A DNA stretch of 52,200 bases from an uncultured Cytophaga sp. (GCF_937863595.1 NZ_CALMGQ010000146.1:1-52200); one strand, 5' to 3'. Counted from the first letter of the stretch, positions 9,104 through 18,350 are shown. The notes: generated by a model not told the origin, from the sequence alone. A program made the numbers and translations.

Positions 9104-9780
9104 TGAATATTAAAAGTAGCTTCGAGTTCTTCAGGTGTTTGTGCATTCAATACCGAATACATTCCAATACGTTCTCTTCTGAGTGCGTGAAGATGTGCAC
9201 CGCAATGCAAGTATGCTCCAAAGTCATGTGCTATGGTACGTATGTAGGTGCCTTTACTACAAACAATATTGAAGTAAACCAGAGGCAATTCTATTCTATC
9301 AATCGTAAAGGATTTAACAAAAACGTTTCGTTTCTTTAATACTACTTCATTTCCTTTTCTGGCTTCATCATAAGCTCTTTTACCATCTACTTTAATAGCG
9401 GAATAGATAGGAGGCGTTTGTGTAATGGTACCTAAAAATTGTAATACTGTTTTTCGTATTTCGATTTCTGTTAAATGAGAAATGTCTGTTATGTTTTCTA
9501 AGGGTAATTCAAGATCGTAGGATGCCGTTGTTGCGCCCAAGCTTATAGCACCTGAATATTCTTTTTCGTCATCCATTAATGATTCAATAGTCTTCGTTTT
9601 TTTTCCACTACATACAATGAGTAAGCCTGTTGCTAATGGGTCTAGCGTGCCTGCATGTCCCACCTTTTTCATTTGTAATACTCTACGTACTTTTCTGACA
9701 ACGTCAAAGGAAGTCCATTGATATGGCTTGTCAATACACAAAACCAGATCGTGTTGTATTTTTTCTATTTCGGAAGGCAT
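9100..9780 (-). CDS. truB: tRNA pseudouridine(55) synthase
   Basis: TruB forms the universal pseudouridine in the tRNA T-loop. The N-terminus has LCIDKPYQWTSFDVVRKVRR; the catalytic aspartate is in VGHAGTLDPLATGLLIV; later come IYSAIKVDGKRAYDEAR and CSKGTYIRTIAHDFG. At 226 aa it is the compact form, lacking the C-terminal PUA extension of the E. coli enzyme. It lies between uppP (30 bp upstream) and ribF (overlapping). Confidence 0.97.
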   Translation of the reverse strand: MPSEIEKIQHDLVLCIDKPYQWTSFDVVRKVRRVLQMKKVGHAGTLDPLATGLLIVCSGKKTKTIESLMDDEKEYSGAISLGATTASYDLELPLENITDISHLTEIEIRKTVLQFLGTITQTPPIYSAIKVDGKRAYDEARKGNEVVLKKRNVFVKSFTIDRIELPLVYFNIVCSKGTYIRTIAHDFGAYLHCGAHLHALRRERIGMYSVLNAQTPEELEATFNIQ

Positions 9781-9810
9781 AGTGGTAGTAAATTTCAGAA
9801 GGAGGTACTT

Positions 9811-10602
9811 TTAAACGACAGCTAAATCTACATTCATAAGTAGTAGTGTCAATAATAAGAGGCCAAGTACAATTCTGTAATAACCAAATACTTTAAAGCC
9901 ATATTTGGTTAGAATGTTAATGAAGAATTTTATGGCAAGCATTGCTACAATAAAGGCTATTACATTTCCGAATATAAGTAATGGGATTTTATCTGCAGAT
10001 TCAAGTATGAGATCTTTTTCATCGTACAGACTTTTTGCTGTAGCAGCAAACATAGTTGGAACAGCTAAGAAGAAAGAAAATTCAGCAGCAGCTTTGCGTG
10101 TTAGTTTTTGCGTTAAGCCACCAATTATAGTAGCAGCAGATCTAGACATGCCTGGTATCATTGCAAGGCATTGGAAACATCCGATTAAGAATCCTGTTTT
10201 GTATGAAACTTCTTCGATGCCTTCTGTTTCATTTTTTTCAAACCACTTGTCTACAAAGATTAATACAATGCCACCAAGAAGTAAGGTCGTCGCTACTACC
10301 CAAACGTTTTCGAGTAATGCATCAATATGACTTTTTAAAAGCAGCCCAACAATTGCCGTTGGAAGAAATGCTACAAATAGTTTATAATAAAAATCTAAGC
10401 CTTTGAAGAAGCGTTTAAAGTATAACACAACTACCGAAAGGATTGCTCCAAATTGTATAGCTACTTCAAAAACTTTTGTGAATGGGTCGTTTATTATTCC
10501 CATAAAGGCAGAAGCAATAATCATGTGTCCAGTAGAGGATACAGGTAAAAACTCTGTGATGCCTTCAATGATTGCCAATATTAATGCTTCAATCCAAGTC
10601 AT
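9811..10602 (-). CDS. uppP: Undecaprenyl-diphosphatase (UppP/BacA)
   Basis: This integral membrane phosphatase recycles undecaprenyl pyrophosphate for cell-wall synthesis. Both family motifs are present: the Glu-rich [15 protein letters not shown] near residue 13 and [13 protein letters not shown] near residue 150. About eight hydrophobic segments span its 263 aa. It starts two bases after the DUF3098 gene stop, in the ftsX-DUF3098-uppP-truB-ribF run. Confidence 0.97.
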   Translation of the reverse strand: MTWIEALILAIIEGITEFLPVSSTGHMIIASAFMGIINDPFTKVFEVAIQFGAILSVVVLYFKRFFKGLDFYYKLFVAFLPTAIVGLLLKSHIDALLENVWVVATTLLLGGIVLIFVDKWFEKNETEGIEEVSYKTGFLIGCFQCLAMIPGMSRSAATIIGGLTQKLTRKAAAEFSFFLAVPTMFAATAKSLYDEKDLILESADKIPLLIFGNVIAFIVAMLAIKFFINILTKYGFKVFGYYRIVLGLLLLTLLLMNVDLAVV

Positions 10603-10604
10603 TA

Positions 10605-10817
10605 TTAAACGTTCTTTTTAAAAGAATAAAATATGGCTACAAATTCTATGATTAAACCAAGTAATACAATCAATGGGCCTACTGTTAATCCTCTTGTTCC
10701 GAAACCATATTGTTCAGTATCTGAAGCCATAACGAAATAGCCGAGTACCATTAATAATACTCCAGCAACCATAATGATGTAATTGATATTTCCGAAAACT
10801 AATTTTCCTTTGCTCAT
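10605..10817 (-). CDS. DUF3098 small membrane protein
   Basis: This 70-aa protein has two transmembrane segments (about residues 10-30 and 45-65) separated by a short loop with [12 protein letters not shown]. That pattern and length match DUF3098, which in Bacteroidota sits between ftsX and uppP. It is 6 bp after ftsX and 2 bp before uppP, so it is co-transcribed with envelope genes. Its function is unknown; a role beside FtsX or UppP in the membrane is only suggested by context. Confidence 0.85.
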   Translation of the reverse strand: MSKGKLVFGNINYIIMVAGVLLMVLGYFVMASDTEQYGFGTRGLTVGPLIVLLGLIIEFVAIFYSFKKNV

Positions 10818-10823
10818 TTTATT

Positions 10824-11726
10824 TTAATATAAATCGTCTAAAGATAAGTACATGTATTTACGTACAGAAAGGTACGAACTAATTAAGCCAATTATTGCTC
10901 CTGTAATAATAAGTGCTCCATATAAATAATAGGTTAATTCAGGAGCATAAATTTTTCTCAAATCTTCTATAACAGTAAATGCATATTCTTGTAACACAAA
11001 TAATAGGATGGATGCTAACAGTCCGCTAACCATACCTTGTACCATGGCTCTGTAAATAAAGGGCTTTTGTATAAAGAAAGGTCTAGCGCCAACCAATTGC
11101 ATGCTACGTATTAAAAAGCGTTGAGAATAGAGTGCAAGTTTGATTGTGTTATTAATTAAAAAGAAGGTTACAATTGTTAGGAGCAATGCAAAGGCGCCTA
11201 AAACAATACCTGCATTCTGAATGTTTTTAGTTACTTTTTTTAATAGTGCTTCTTCGTAAATTACTTCGTAAACGGCTGGTTGTGCATTTAAATCTTGAAC
11301 GATAAAATTCATCGATGCTGAATCTGTATTGTTTTCGGATATATGTAGTGTATAGGATGCACGCAGTGGATTTTCCTCAATGATTTTAGTGAAATCTTGC
11401 CCAGTTTGTTTGATATAATCTGCTTTGGCTTCTTCTTTTGAAATAAAGGTTATTTCAGGAACACCTTTTGAATCTTTAGCTAAGTAATTTTTTTTGTATA
11501 ACGTGTTTTTAAAATCAAGCATCATGGAATCATTGATGTGATTATGTACATATATCTGTACTTCACCAACTTGGTTGTTGATGATTTTTTTGATGGATTG
11601 CGCATTAATTAAAATTAATCCAAATACACCAATCACACTTAATGATAACGTAATGCTAAAAATAACGGTAGCATACGGAAAGCTACCAAGTATTTTTTTT
11701 CTCTTTTTTGTTGTTGTCTCTGCCAC
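10824..11726 (-). CDS. ftsX: Cell-division ABC-type permease FtsX
   Basis: FtsX works with the ATPase FtsE to control peptidoglycan hydrolases at the septum; ftsE is not in this window. The 300-aa protein has the FtsX layout: a basic N-terminal tail, TM1 (about 18-40), an extracytoplasmic loop of about 130 residues, then three TM helices, with the conserved membrane-proximal segment FLIRSMQLVGARPFFIQKPF. The start codon is GTG at 11726. The gene begins a five-gene run of envelope and housekeeping genes. Confidence 0.93.
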   Translation of the reverse strand: MAETTTKKRKKILGSFPYATVIFSITLSLSVIGVFGLILINAQSIKKIINNQVGEVQIYVHNHINDSMMLDFKNTLYKKNYLAKDSKGVPEITFISKEEAKADYIKQTGQDFTKIIEENPLRASYTLHISENNTDSASMNFIVQDLNAQPAVYEVIYEEALLKKVTKNIQNAGIVLGAFALLLTIVTFFLINNTIKLALYSQRFLIRSMQLVGARPFFIQKPFIYRAMVQGMVSGLLASILLFVLQEYAFTVIEDLRKIYAPELTYYLYGALIITGAIIGLISSYLSVRKYMYLSLDDLY

Positions 11727-11736
11727 GTATTGATTT

Positions 11737-11779
11737 AAAAAACGAATAGGTCAAATTTACCGAAGAAATTTGACCTATC
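11737..11779 (-). terminator. Intrinsic terminator of the sigma/anti-sigma operon
   Basis: The stem is ATAGGTCAAATTT (11746-11758) with AAATTTGACCTAT (11766-11778), 13 bp and perfect, with a 7-nt loop. On the minus strand it is followed by six uridines (11742-11737). It lies between the anti-sigma stop (11806) and the ftsX start (11726). Confidence 0.88.
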
Positions 11780-11805
11780 CAATTTGAAAGCATTATCTTA
11801 TCCGA

Positions 11806-12732
11806 TTAATGTGCTCTCAATTGATTTAATTGTAATAATACAGTAGAATCTTTAATAGGGGACAATGGAGTCGTTTTAGTTTTACCCTGAACGAGTTCAT
11901 AATAATTGTTTTCAAAGTATAAAAACAATTGTTTAGACGGTTTATTGTTGAGTTCTAATAACTCATACGTGCTATTAGAGAAATTACCGTGCAAGAATAA
12001 TTGGTTGTTGAAGAATTGGTAGCCCAAATTGTTTTCTTTAACAATGTTTACTTTGATTTGAGGTGATGATACAGAAGAAGAGTTTACATCTGTATTCATG
12101 CTAGGCATTTCAAAGTTATCGTTAATGCCGTTAATCATGTTATCTGATTCCATTTGTGGATCAGAATAATCTGTTTTAACACTCGATTGCGTATTTGATT
12201 CAAACGCTTTGGTGGAAGTCGTAACGGGTTTCTTTTTTGAATCTATACCATTGGCAGGTGTTACAATGCTGTTTCCTTGCGTAGACTTAGTTGTGTTGGA
12301 TACCTTATTCAGGTTTTCAGTGGTTTGTATTGGTACAACTTCTGTAACAGTTGTCTTATCTGAATTTGAAGAATTATTGGCTATTGTTTCACTAGATGGA
12401 TTCTTTAAAACAACATCTTTTGTTTTGCTTGTAACGTTATCATAAATAGCATAGCTTCCTAACAAAATAACTACTGCGGTAATAGAAGCTGCAATTTTTG
12501 CGTAATTTGAACCCAACAGTGACACACCTATAGGTTTAACTGCAATAGCGTTTAATCTACTTTTTAACTGTTGATGACGGAATTGGTTTATAGAACCGAC
12601 AATTTCTTTCTGAAACGATACCTGTTGTTGCAATTGTGGGTCTGCAGCTACAGAGTTGTTAAAAGCATCTAATTCTGATCCTTTTAACTCCCCACGCACA
12701 AACGAATCAATTATTTCTTCTGAGATATTCAT
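11806..12732 (-). CDS. Putative anti-sigma factor, single-pass membrane protein
   Basis: This 308-aa protein begins with a short acidic helical domain (residues 1-65, with SFVRGELKGSELDAF and DPQLQQQVSFQKEIV). Such a domain is typical of Bacteroidota anti-sigma proteins partnered with ECF sigma factors. One transmembrane helix follows near residues 80-98, then a Ser/Thr/Asn-rich linker and a small C-terminal domain outside the membrane. It starts 4 bp after the sigma-factor stop, so the pairing is clear from context. No zinc-binding ZAS motif (HxxxCxxC) is present, so binding must use another surface. What signal it senses cannot be told from the sequence. Confidence 0.75.
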   Translation of the reverse strand: MNISEEIIDSFVRGELKGSELDAFNNSVAADPQLQQQVSFQKEIVGSINQFRHQQLKSRLNAIAVKPIGVSLLGSNYAKIAASITAVVILLGSYAIYDNVTSKTKDVVLKNPSSETIANNSSNSDKTTVTEVVPIQTTENLNKVSNTTKSTQGNSIVTPANGIDSKKKPVTTSTKAFESNTQSSVKTDYSDPQMESDNMINGINDNFEMPSMNTDVNSSSVSSPQIKVNIVKENNLGYQFFNNQLFLHGNFSNSTYELLELNNKPSKQLFLYFENNYYELVQGKTKTTPLSPIKDSTVLLQLNQLRAH

Positions 12733-12736
12733 ACTA

Positions 12737-13276
12737 TTAATCTAGAAAATCACTTTCTTTATATAATGACTTAACAAGGAGGTCTAACTCCTTTTTACAC
12801 TTGTATTTTTTTGTTTTTGAGGTATCCGAGTTAGCAAAACCCATTTTTTCTGCTATTTCAACCATCGATAATCGATCGAAATAATAGTACGTAAGTATGT
12901 CTCTACACGTTTCTCCCAATTTTTGAATACAGCTATTGATGATTTGAATGCGCTCATCTTTATCTATATCCATTATTTCAGTACCTTCTTTCATTTCATG
13001 CGAAAAACGTTTTTTTCGCTCTAATTCTTTTCTCCAAAGATTTAAACAAATACTGTATAGGTAAGTGCTTATTTTTGAAGATAGTACAAAGTTTGGATCA
13101 TGGGATTTTTGCCACAATACAATTAATGACTCTTGGTAAATGTCCTTCGCTTCTTCTTCACTACCACTATTTTTGATGATTAATTTTACCATCATTCGAT
13201 AATGTTGCTTATAAAGTAAGTCCAAGGTATTCTCATCGCCCTGTTTTAGTCGCACTAAAATCTCTTGGTCATTCAT
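12737..13276 (-). CDS. ECF-subfamily RNA polymerase sigma factor
   Basis: This 179-aa protein has only sigma region 2 (EEEAKDIYQESLIVLWQ, the -10 recognition and core-binding part) and region 4 (CRDILTYYYFDRLSMVEIAE, then a helix-turn-helix), as expected for ECF sigma factors. It directs RNA polymerase to a small regulon and is presumably held inactive by the membrane protein encoded next. It is the first gene of a two-gene operon ending at the 11.74 kb terminator. Confidence 0.94.
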   Translation of the reverse strand: MNDQEILVRLKQGDENTLDLLYKQHYRMMVKLIIKNSGSEEEAKDIYQESLIVLWQKSHDPNFVLSSKISTYLYSICLNLWRKELERKKRFSHEMKEGTEIMDIDKDERIQIINSCIQKLGETCRDILTYYYFDRLSMVEIAEKMGFANSDTSKTKKYKCKKELDLLVKSLYKESDFLD

Positions 13277-13363
13277 GTTTTATATACTTTTGCAATCCTA
13301 TTGGTAACCCTTTTTAATTCGATTAGATATGGGAAACGGTCATTTTGTGGATAAGTTGGTGGA

Positions 13364-13816
13364 TTACCCTCTTAATTTGTCCAATAACGAATTCAATATA
13401 ACTACTTCATCATCTGTTAATGTTTTAAATATATCTTCAAAAAAAGGCATTTTAAGATCAATCTTACTTAATAGTTTCTCTCCTTTAGGGGAAATGTAAA
13501 TATCAACAGCACGTTTATCTGTAGATGCTTTTGTTCGTTCAACCAATCCTTTTATCAGTAAACGTTCAATCAATCTAGAAGCATCGCTCATTTTATCGAG
13601 CATTCGTTCTTTTAATAAATTAATGGTCGAAGGCTGAGGGTGTTGTCCTCGTAAGATTCGTAAAACATTGAATTGTTGTGAAGTAATATCAAACTCTTTA
13701 AAAAAATCTTTCGAGTGTGAATCAAACCAATTATATGTAAAAATTAGATTTACTATTGCTTTGCTGTATTCACTTCTAAACGCTTTTACTTGCTTTATTT
13801 CGTCTTCTAATTTCAT
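13364..13816 (-). CDS. MarR-family transcriptional regulator
   Basis: The 150-aa protein has the MarR winged helix: ITSQQFNVLRILRG, PSTINLLKERMLDKMSDASR (recognition helix) and the wing ERTKASTDKRAVDIYISPKG, with dimerisation helices at both ends. It starts 4 bp after folE, as the third gene of a queD-folE-marR operon. A link to pterin metabolism or to an oxidant or aromatic ligand is inferred only from that position. Confidence 0.92.
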   Translation of the reverse strand: MKLEDEIKQVKAFRSEYSKAIVNLIFTYNWFDSHSKDFFKEFDITSQQFNVLRILRGQHPQPSTINLLKERMLDKMSDASRLIERLLIKGLVERTKASTDKRAVDIYISPKGEKLLSKIDLKMPFFEDIFKTLTDDEVVILNSLLDKLRG

Positions 13817-13820
13817 TTTT

Positions 13821-14465
13821 TTATTTTTTAATAAAAGCTAGAAATTCATTTTTAGTTTGATCTTCTTTAAACTTACCCGAATAGTATGCTGTTATGGTAG
13901 TGCTTGCAGTGTCTTTGATGCCTCTTGAAGATACACATAAATGTGCGGAGTCAATTACGATAGCAATATCTTCTGTTTGTATTGCTTCTTTTAATGCTTC
14001 TGCTATTTGTACAGTAAGCCGCTCTTGCACTTGGGGTCTTTTCGAGTAATATTCTACCAATCTATTAATTTTAGAAAGACCAATAACTTTTCCTGCAGAA
14101 ATATAGGCTACGTGTGCTTTACCAATGATGGGTACAAAGTGATGTTCGCAATATGAATAGAGTGTAATGTCTTTCTCTATGAGCATTTCATTGTACTGAT
14201 ATTTATTTTCGAATAATCGTACTTTTGGTTTATTCGCAGGATTTAAACCGCTGAATATTTCTTTTACATACATTTTTGCAACTCTATTGGGAGTGCCCTT
14301 TAAGCTATCGTCTGTTAAGTCTAAGCCAAGTATATGCATGATTTCTTTAAAGTGTTTTTGAATCAACTCAATTTTCAAGTTGTCATCTTGTTCAAAAGCA
14401 TCTTTTCTAAGGGGTGTTTCAATTGAAGAAGAAACGTGATCATCACCTAATTCGTCCATTATCAT
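13821..14465 (-). CDS. folE: GTP cyclohydrolase I
   Basis: FolE converts GTP to dihydroneopterin triphosphate, the first step of folate and related pterins. Zinc and active-site motifs are present: YSYCEHHFVPIIGKAHVAY, then AHLCVSSRGIKDTASTT. The frame opens at 14507 but that would overlap queD. The ATG at 14465, 4 bp after the queD stop, is preferred; a second ATG at 14459 is also possible. The approximately 214-aa product fits the bacterial FolE I length. Confidence 0.95.
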   Translation of the reverse strand: MIMDELGDDHVSSSIETPLRKDAFEQDDNLKIELIQKHFKEIMHILGLDLTDDSLKGTPNRVAKMYVKEIFSGLNPANKPKVRLFENKYQYNEMLIEKDITLYSYCEHHFVPIIGKAHVAYISAGKVIGLSKINRLVEYYSKRPQVQERLTVQIAEALKEAIQTEDIAIVIDSAHLCVSSRGIKDTASTTITAYYSGKFKEDQTKNEFLAFIKK

Positions 14466-14469
14466 TTTT

Positions 14470-14913
14470 TTATGCCGGGTATTCAACGAAATTTCGTTCT
14501 GTTTCATATAATATTACTTTCAAGTCAATTGATGGCTCAATTAACGCGCGTAATGTGATGTATATTTGTTGCGCTATATTTTCGGCAGTAGGATTAAGGT
14601 TTTTGAATTCTTCACAATCCAAGTTTAAATTTTTGTGATCGTACCGATTTAAAATATGTTGTTTAATTAAATCACTCAATAATTTTGTATCGTAGACGTA
14701 ACCTGTAACCGGATCAATATCACCTGTTAATTTAACAATCAATTCGTAATTATGACCGTGATAATTTGGGTTGTTACACTTGCCAAATATTTCATCATTT
14801 TTTTCATCACTCCAATTCGGATTAAATAACCGGTGCGCAGCATTGAAATGTTCTTTCCTAAATATAGCCGTTTTCAAAATATAGCAAATTTGAAGTTTAT
14901 CTGTATTATTCAA
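14470..14913 (-). CDS. queD: 6-pyruvoyl-tetrahydropterin synthase / QueD-family protein
   Basis: PTPS/QueD enzymes act on the product of FolE, making 6-carboxytetrahydropterin for queuosine or 6-pyruvoyl-tetrahydropterin. Motifs seen are FRKEHFNAAHRLFNP, GKCNNPNYHGHNYELIV (zinc histidines and catalytic Cys), YDHKNLN and the terminal YETERNF. The order queD then folE makes a two-step pterin module. The start is uncertain: the 147-aa frame begins with TTG at 14913, and no ATG precedes the conserved core, so a TTG start nearer FRKEHF is possible. Confidence 0.9.
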   Translation of the reverse strand: MNNTDKLQICYILKTAIFRKEHFNAAHRLFNPNWSDEKNDEIFGKCNNPNYHGHNYELIVKLTGDIDPVTGYVYDTKLLSDLIKQHILNRYDHKNLNLDCEEFKNLNPTAENIAQQIYITLRALIEPSIDLKVILYETERNFVEYPA

Positions 14914-15052
14914 AATTACACTTTCAAATACTTGAATCCTTTTCTTTTTGCAGAATTTATATTCGACTTTTTAATAAATATTCCTTCTTTGGCGTGAGAA
15001 ACATTTTTTTTCGAAATATTATTTCTTATTTGGAACTAGTTAGCTTTAAAAT

Positions 15053-15082
15053 TTTGTTGAGAGGTACTAATTTACTAATTTG
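15053..15082 (+). promoter_or_regulatory. Bacteroidota-type promoter of cysH
   Basis: TTTG at 15053-15056 is followed after 19 bp by TAATTTG at 15076-15082, close to the Bacteroidota consensus TTTG / TAnnTTTG (one base short). The predicted start falls about 15 bp before the cysH ATG at 15105. GGAG just before that ATG is one of the few Shine-Dalgarno-like sites in the window. Confidence 0.5.
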
Positions 15083-15104
15083 CAAAATTAAATTTTGTTT
15101 GGAG

Positions 15105-15764
15105 ATGATTAAAGAAGAAATATATCAAAAACTAGATGCGTATAAAGAAAAGGGCTTAACGCTTTTTACGTCCTCTTCTTTTCAAACACATAGCATCGTA
15201 TTATTACACTTATTAAGTGAATACGATGCATCTATTCCAGTATATTTTTTAAATACAGGATATCATTTTCCTGAAACATTAGCATACAGAGATCAAATTG
15301 CAGACTTATATAAGTTAGATGTGCGCGTTATTTCTTCATCTATACCAAGAAATATGCAAAAAGATGCTGAAGGGAGATTGTTGTTTACCTCAGATCCGGA
15401 TCATTGTTGCTATATCAATAAGGTGCAACCATTAGATGCTGTATTGACAGAATATGACATATGGATTAATGGTGTACGTGCTGATCAAAGTGCCGTTCGT
15501 AAAGGGTTTAATATAGAACAAGACGCACCTCACAATACAACACGTTTCCATCCTATGTTGGATTGGGATGTACGCATGATTGAAAAGTATATTAAAGAAC
15601 ATAATATTCCGCGCCACCCCTTAGAGGCAAAAGGATATTTAAGTATTGGATGTGAGCCGTGCACACGTAAATTTGATATTGATTCATACAACCGTCAAGG
15701 ACGTTGGTTTGGATTGAATAAAACAGAGTGTGGCTTGAATACAGAATTGATTACAAAAAAATAA
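15105..15764 (+). CDS. cysH: Phosphoadenylyl/adenylyl-sulfate reductase, CysH family
   Basis: The enzyme reduces activated sulfate to sulfite. Conserved parts are YFLNTGYHFPETLAYRDQI and WINGVRADQSAVRKGF in the N-type ATP-pyrophosphatase fold. Two cysteine pairs, DHCCYINK and IGCEPCTRKF, would bind a [4Fe-4S] cluster as in APS reductases. The near-terminal redox cysteine is in ECGLN, where ECGLH is usual. The frame extends upstream to 14994, but the ATG at 15105 with GGAG before it removes a non-conserved hydrophobic tail and gives 219 aa. No other sulfate-assimilation gene is next to it. Confidence 0.92.
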   Translation: MIKEEIYQKLDAYKEKGLTLFTSSSFQTHSIVLLHLLSEYDASIPVYFLNTGYHFPETLAYRDQIADLYKLDVRVISSSIPRNMQKDAEGRLLFTSDPDHCCYINKVQPLDAVLTEYDIWINGVRADQSAVRKGFNIEQDAPHNTTRFHPMLDWDVRMIEKYIKEHNIPRHPLEAKGYLSIGCEPCTRKFDIDSYNRQGRWFGLNKTECGLNTELITKK

Positions 15765-15780
15765 TAATAAGTTTATTTAT

Positions 15781-16716
15781 ATGAATGTATTAGTTACAGG
15801 TGGTGCGGGATATGTGGGGACAGAGTTGGTACTTAAGTTAGCAGAGAATCCTATTGTATCAAAAGTTATCGTTTATGATAACTTATCTAGAGAGAACTAC
15901 AACTTATTTATAAACGCTACCAAACAAATCCGAACAGATAAAATTCAGTTTGAGTTCGGTGATTTGTTGGACACCCGAAAAATTAAAAAAGTACTTAAAG
16001 ATATTGATGTCGTTTATCACTTGGCCGCTCGTGCGTCTACTCCTTTTGCGAATAACGATAGTCATTTGTTTGAACAAGTGAATCACTGGGGTACTGCAGA
16101 ATTGGTGTATGCAATTGAAGAATTAAAAACGGTTAAAAAGTTAATTTATGTAAGCAGTTGTTCTGTTTATGGCTCGGGAAAAGAAATGATTGATGAAAAT
16201 ACAGTTGTGAATCCTAAGACGATTTATGGTATTTCAAAAATGCGTGGTGAAGAGCATGTAGCGCGCTTGGGATCTAAGATGAATGCGATTATTATTCGTT
16301 TAGGAAATATATATGGCTATTCTGCTTCTATGCGTTTTGATGCTGTTATAAATAAATTTATGTTTGAATCGCATTATAAAAATAGAATTTCAATACATGG
16401 AAATGGAAGACAAAGTCGTTCATTTATTCATGTTGATAAAGCGGTAGATTCGTTACAAGCAATTTTAACAAAAGATATTCCTTCTGACATTTATAATTTA
16501 ACTGAACGTAATTTAGAAATATATGATTTGATAGATGAAGTGAAAGATTTATATCCTTCCTTAGAATTTATCTTTATCAATCAACATTTAGAATTACGAG
16601 AACAAAAAGTGAATCCAGAAACGAAGTTACTGAAATATATACCCCTGCAACTAACGAATTTCACAGAAGAGTTGGCAGCATTTAAGACAAAATTTACGTT
16701 TCAATCTTCTAAATAA
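15781..16716 (+). CDS. NAD-dependent epimerase/dehydratase, extended SDR
   Basis: The 311-aa protein has an N-terminal Rossmann motif VLVTGGAGYVGTELVLK, the segment VYHLAARAS, the serine strand YVSSCSVYG and the catalytic YGISK (YxxxK). This is the extended short-chain dehydrogenase plan of nucleotide-sugar epimerases and dehydratases. The exact sugar cannot be told. It starts 16 bp after cysH and ends just before a terminator, with glycan-related genes downstream. Confidence 0.9.
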   Translation: MNVLVTGGAGYVGTELVLKLAENPIVSKVIVYDNLSRENYNLFINATKQIRTDKIQFEFGDLLDTRKIKKVLKDIDVVYHLAARASTPFANNDSHLFEQVNHWGTAELVYAIEELKTVKKLIYVSSCSVYGSGKEMIDENTVVNPKTIYGISKMRGEEHVARLGSKMNAIIIRLGNIYGYSASMRFDAVINKFMFESHYKNRISIHGNGRQSRSFIHVDKAVDSLQAILTKDIPSDIYNLTERNLEIYDLIDEVKDLYPSLEFIFINQHLELREQKVNPETKLLKYIPLQLTNFTEELAAFKTKFTFQSSK

Positions 16717-16728
16717 GTAAAAAATTAT

Positions 16729-16749
16729 AAGCCCTAAGGGGCTTTTTTT
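16729..16749 (+). terminator. Short terminator abutting the GH13 start codon
   Basis: AAGCCC (16729-16734) pairs with GGGCTT (16739-16744) around TAAG, followed by a T-run that ends at 16749. The next base is the A of the downstream ATG (16750). It fits a terminator for the epimerase transcript but leaves no room for a leader or ribosome-binding site in front of the next gene. Confidence 0.7.
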
Positions 16750-18315
16750 ATGGAGTCTATAAAAGATATTCAGTTAGCTGCGATTACTAATGATAAAATC
16801 TATTGGAACTGCTCTAGACCAATACAAGAGGAGTGTATGTATTTTTTACTCATTGATCGATTTCATGATGGTAAAGAACGTACTACCACTACTTCTCAAG
16901 TAGGATATGGATCAGCAGAAGAATTGCAACGTAGATGCAAGGGTACTCTTAGAGGAATAATAAAACAATTGGAGTATATCTCAGAAATGGGAATGACTTC
17001 TATTTGGCTTAATCCTTTTCAACAAAATAACTTTGAATCGTATCACGGTTATGCAATTGAAAATTTTTTAGAGGTAGATAAAGAATGGGGAACTAAAGAT
17101 GATTTAATAGAATTAGTAACAAAAGCTCATGCATTAAACATGCGTGTATTTTTTGATGTAGTTTTAAATCATACGGGCGACAATTGGTCTTATATAAAAA
17201 ATCAACCCGTTTATCAAAAAGGGAAAACCTACACAACCAAATCTTGGCGTTATAGCGATAAGCCTATTCCTTCAGAATTAAGAAACTTTAATTGCTACAA
17301 CCGTAAAGGTAGAATTAAAGATTGGGAAGCAATACCCGAAACATGGGAAGGCGATATTTATGAATTGAAAGATTTGATTCAAGATGCATCCTCACAAGGT
17401 GATTCAAACTTAGAAGTAATGGTTGCAATCTATTCTTATTGGTTTGCATTGACAGATTGTGATGGTTTTAGAATTGATGCGGCAAAGCATATACCGCCAA
17501 ATTGGTTGAATACATTTATTGAAGAAATTAAAAGACTAGCCTTAGGTGTGGGTAAAAAAAATTTTTTCATTTTTGCAGAAATTATTTCGAATCTATCTGT
17601 AGTGGAGAAGTATAAGGCGATTGATGGGTATTTAGATTTCGACTTTTACTTTACATCCGTTGATCGTTTACTTCATAAAAATGAAAAACAAATAGGTATC
17701 CATCAAACGTCTCTAGATGCAATTCCAATTCGTTTTTTGGATAATCACGATCAAATAGGGCAAAAGATTAAAAGACGAATCGCCTCAAATACCAACAAAT
17801 CTCAGTTTTTGAATTTATTAAAAGTTTTTTTGATGATGCCAGGTGTTCCGTGTATTTATTATGGAACAGAGCAAGGATTGAAGGGAAAGGGGAAGAATGA
17901 TAGCGCCATTCGAGAGTGTATGTTTGATCCATTTGGTTCAACGGATGTTTTTAATAAAGAGTCTGTTTTTTATAAAACTATAAAACAGTTTTCAAAATTT
18001 CGAGAAGAATGGGGAATGCAATTGGGGATTGTTGAAAGTTGTATCGTGGAGCATTTATATAAAGGCGATTGTATTGCCTTACAAATAAGCAACTTAACTC
18101 AATCGAAGCTTGTTTTGTACAATTTAAATTCTGAAAATGAGTTAGTTAACGTTAAACTTGCGCGCCCAATGTCACGTAATAATAAATTAGTTGTATATTT
18201 ATCTGCCGATTCTAAATGTTTAATTGCAGATTTGAAGGTAGAGGGTGATACGATCACTCGTATACCAATTGCTCCAAACGACTTTATTGTGTTAGATATT
18301 GGAATGTTGGCTTAA
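16750..18315 (+). CDS. GH13-family alpha-amylase-like enzyme
   Basis: All four conserved GH13 regions are present in order: FFDVVLNHTGDN (region I), CDGFRIDAAKHI (region II, nucleophile Asp), FIFAEI (region III, acid/base Glu) and FLDNHDQIG (region IV). The 521-aa protein has no signal peptide, so it should act in the cytoplasm on maltodextrin, glycogen-like or sucrose-like substrates. It lies 36 bp upstream of a FucP-type sugar transporter, suggesting uptake and cleavage of a small sugar. The start is taken as the first ATG, directly after a terminator T-run; the next in-frame Met (residue 29) falls inside the conserved fold. Confidence 0.93.
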   Translation: MESIKDIQLAAITNDKIYWNCSRPIQEECMYFLLIDRFHDGKERTTTTSQVGYGSAEELQRRCKGTLRGIIKQLEYISEMGMTSIWLNPFQQNNFESYHGYAIENFLEVDKEWGTKDDLIELVTKAHALNMRVFFDVVLNHTGDNWSYIKNQPVYQKGKTYTTKSWRYSDKPIPSELRNFNCYNRKGRIKDWEAIPETWEGDIYELKDLIQDASSQGDSNLEVMVAIYSYWFALTDCDGFRIDAAKHIPPNWLNTFIEEIKRLALGVGKKNFFIFAEIISNLSVVEKYKAIDGYLDFDFYFTSVDRLLHKNEKQIGIHQTSLDAIPIRFLDNHDQIGQKIKRRIASNTNKSQFLNLLKVFLMMPGVPCIYYGTEQGLKGKGKNDSAIRECMFDPFGSTDVFNKESVFYKTIKQFSKFREEWGMQLGIVESCIVEHLYKGDCIALQISNLTQSKLVLYNLNSENELVNVKLARPMSRNNKLVVYLSADSKCLIADLKVEGDTITRIPIAPNDFIVLDIGMLA

Positions 18316-18350
18316 ATGAAAATAAGAATAATAAAATAATAATAGTTTAA

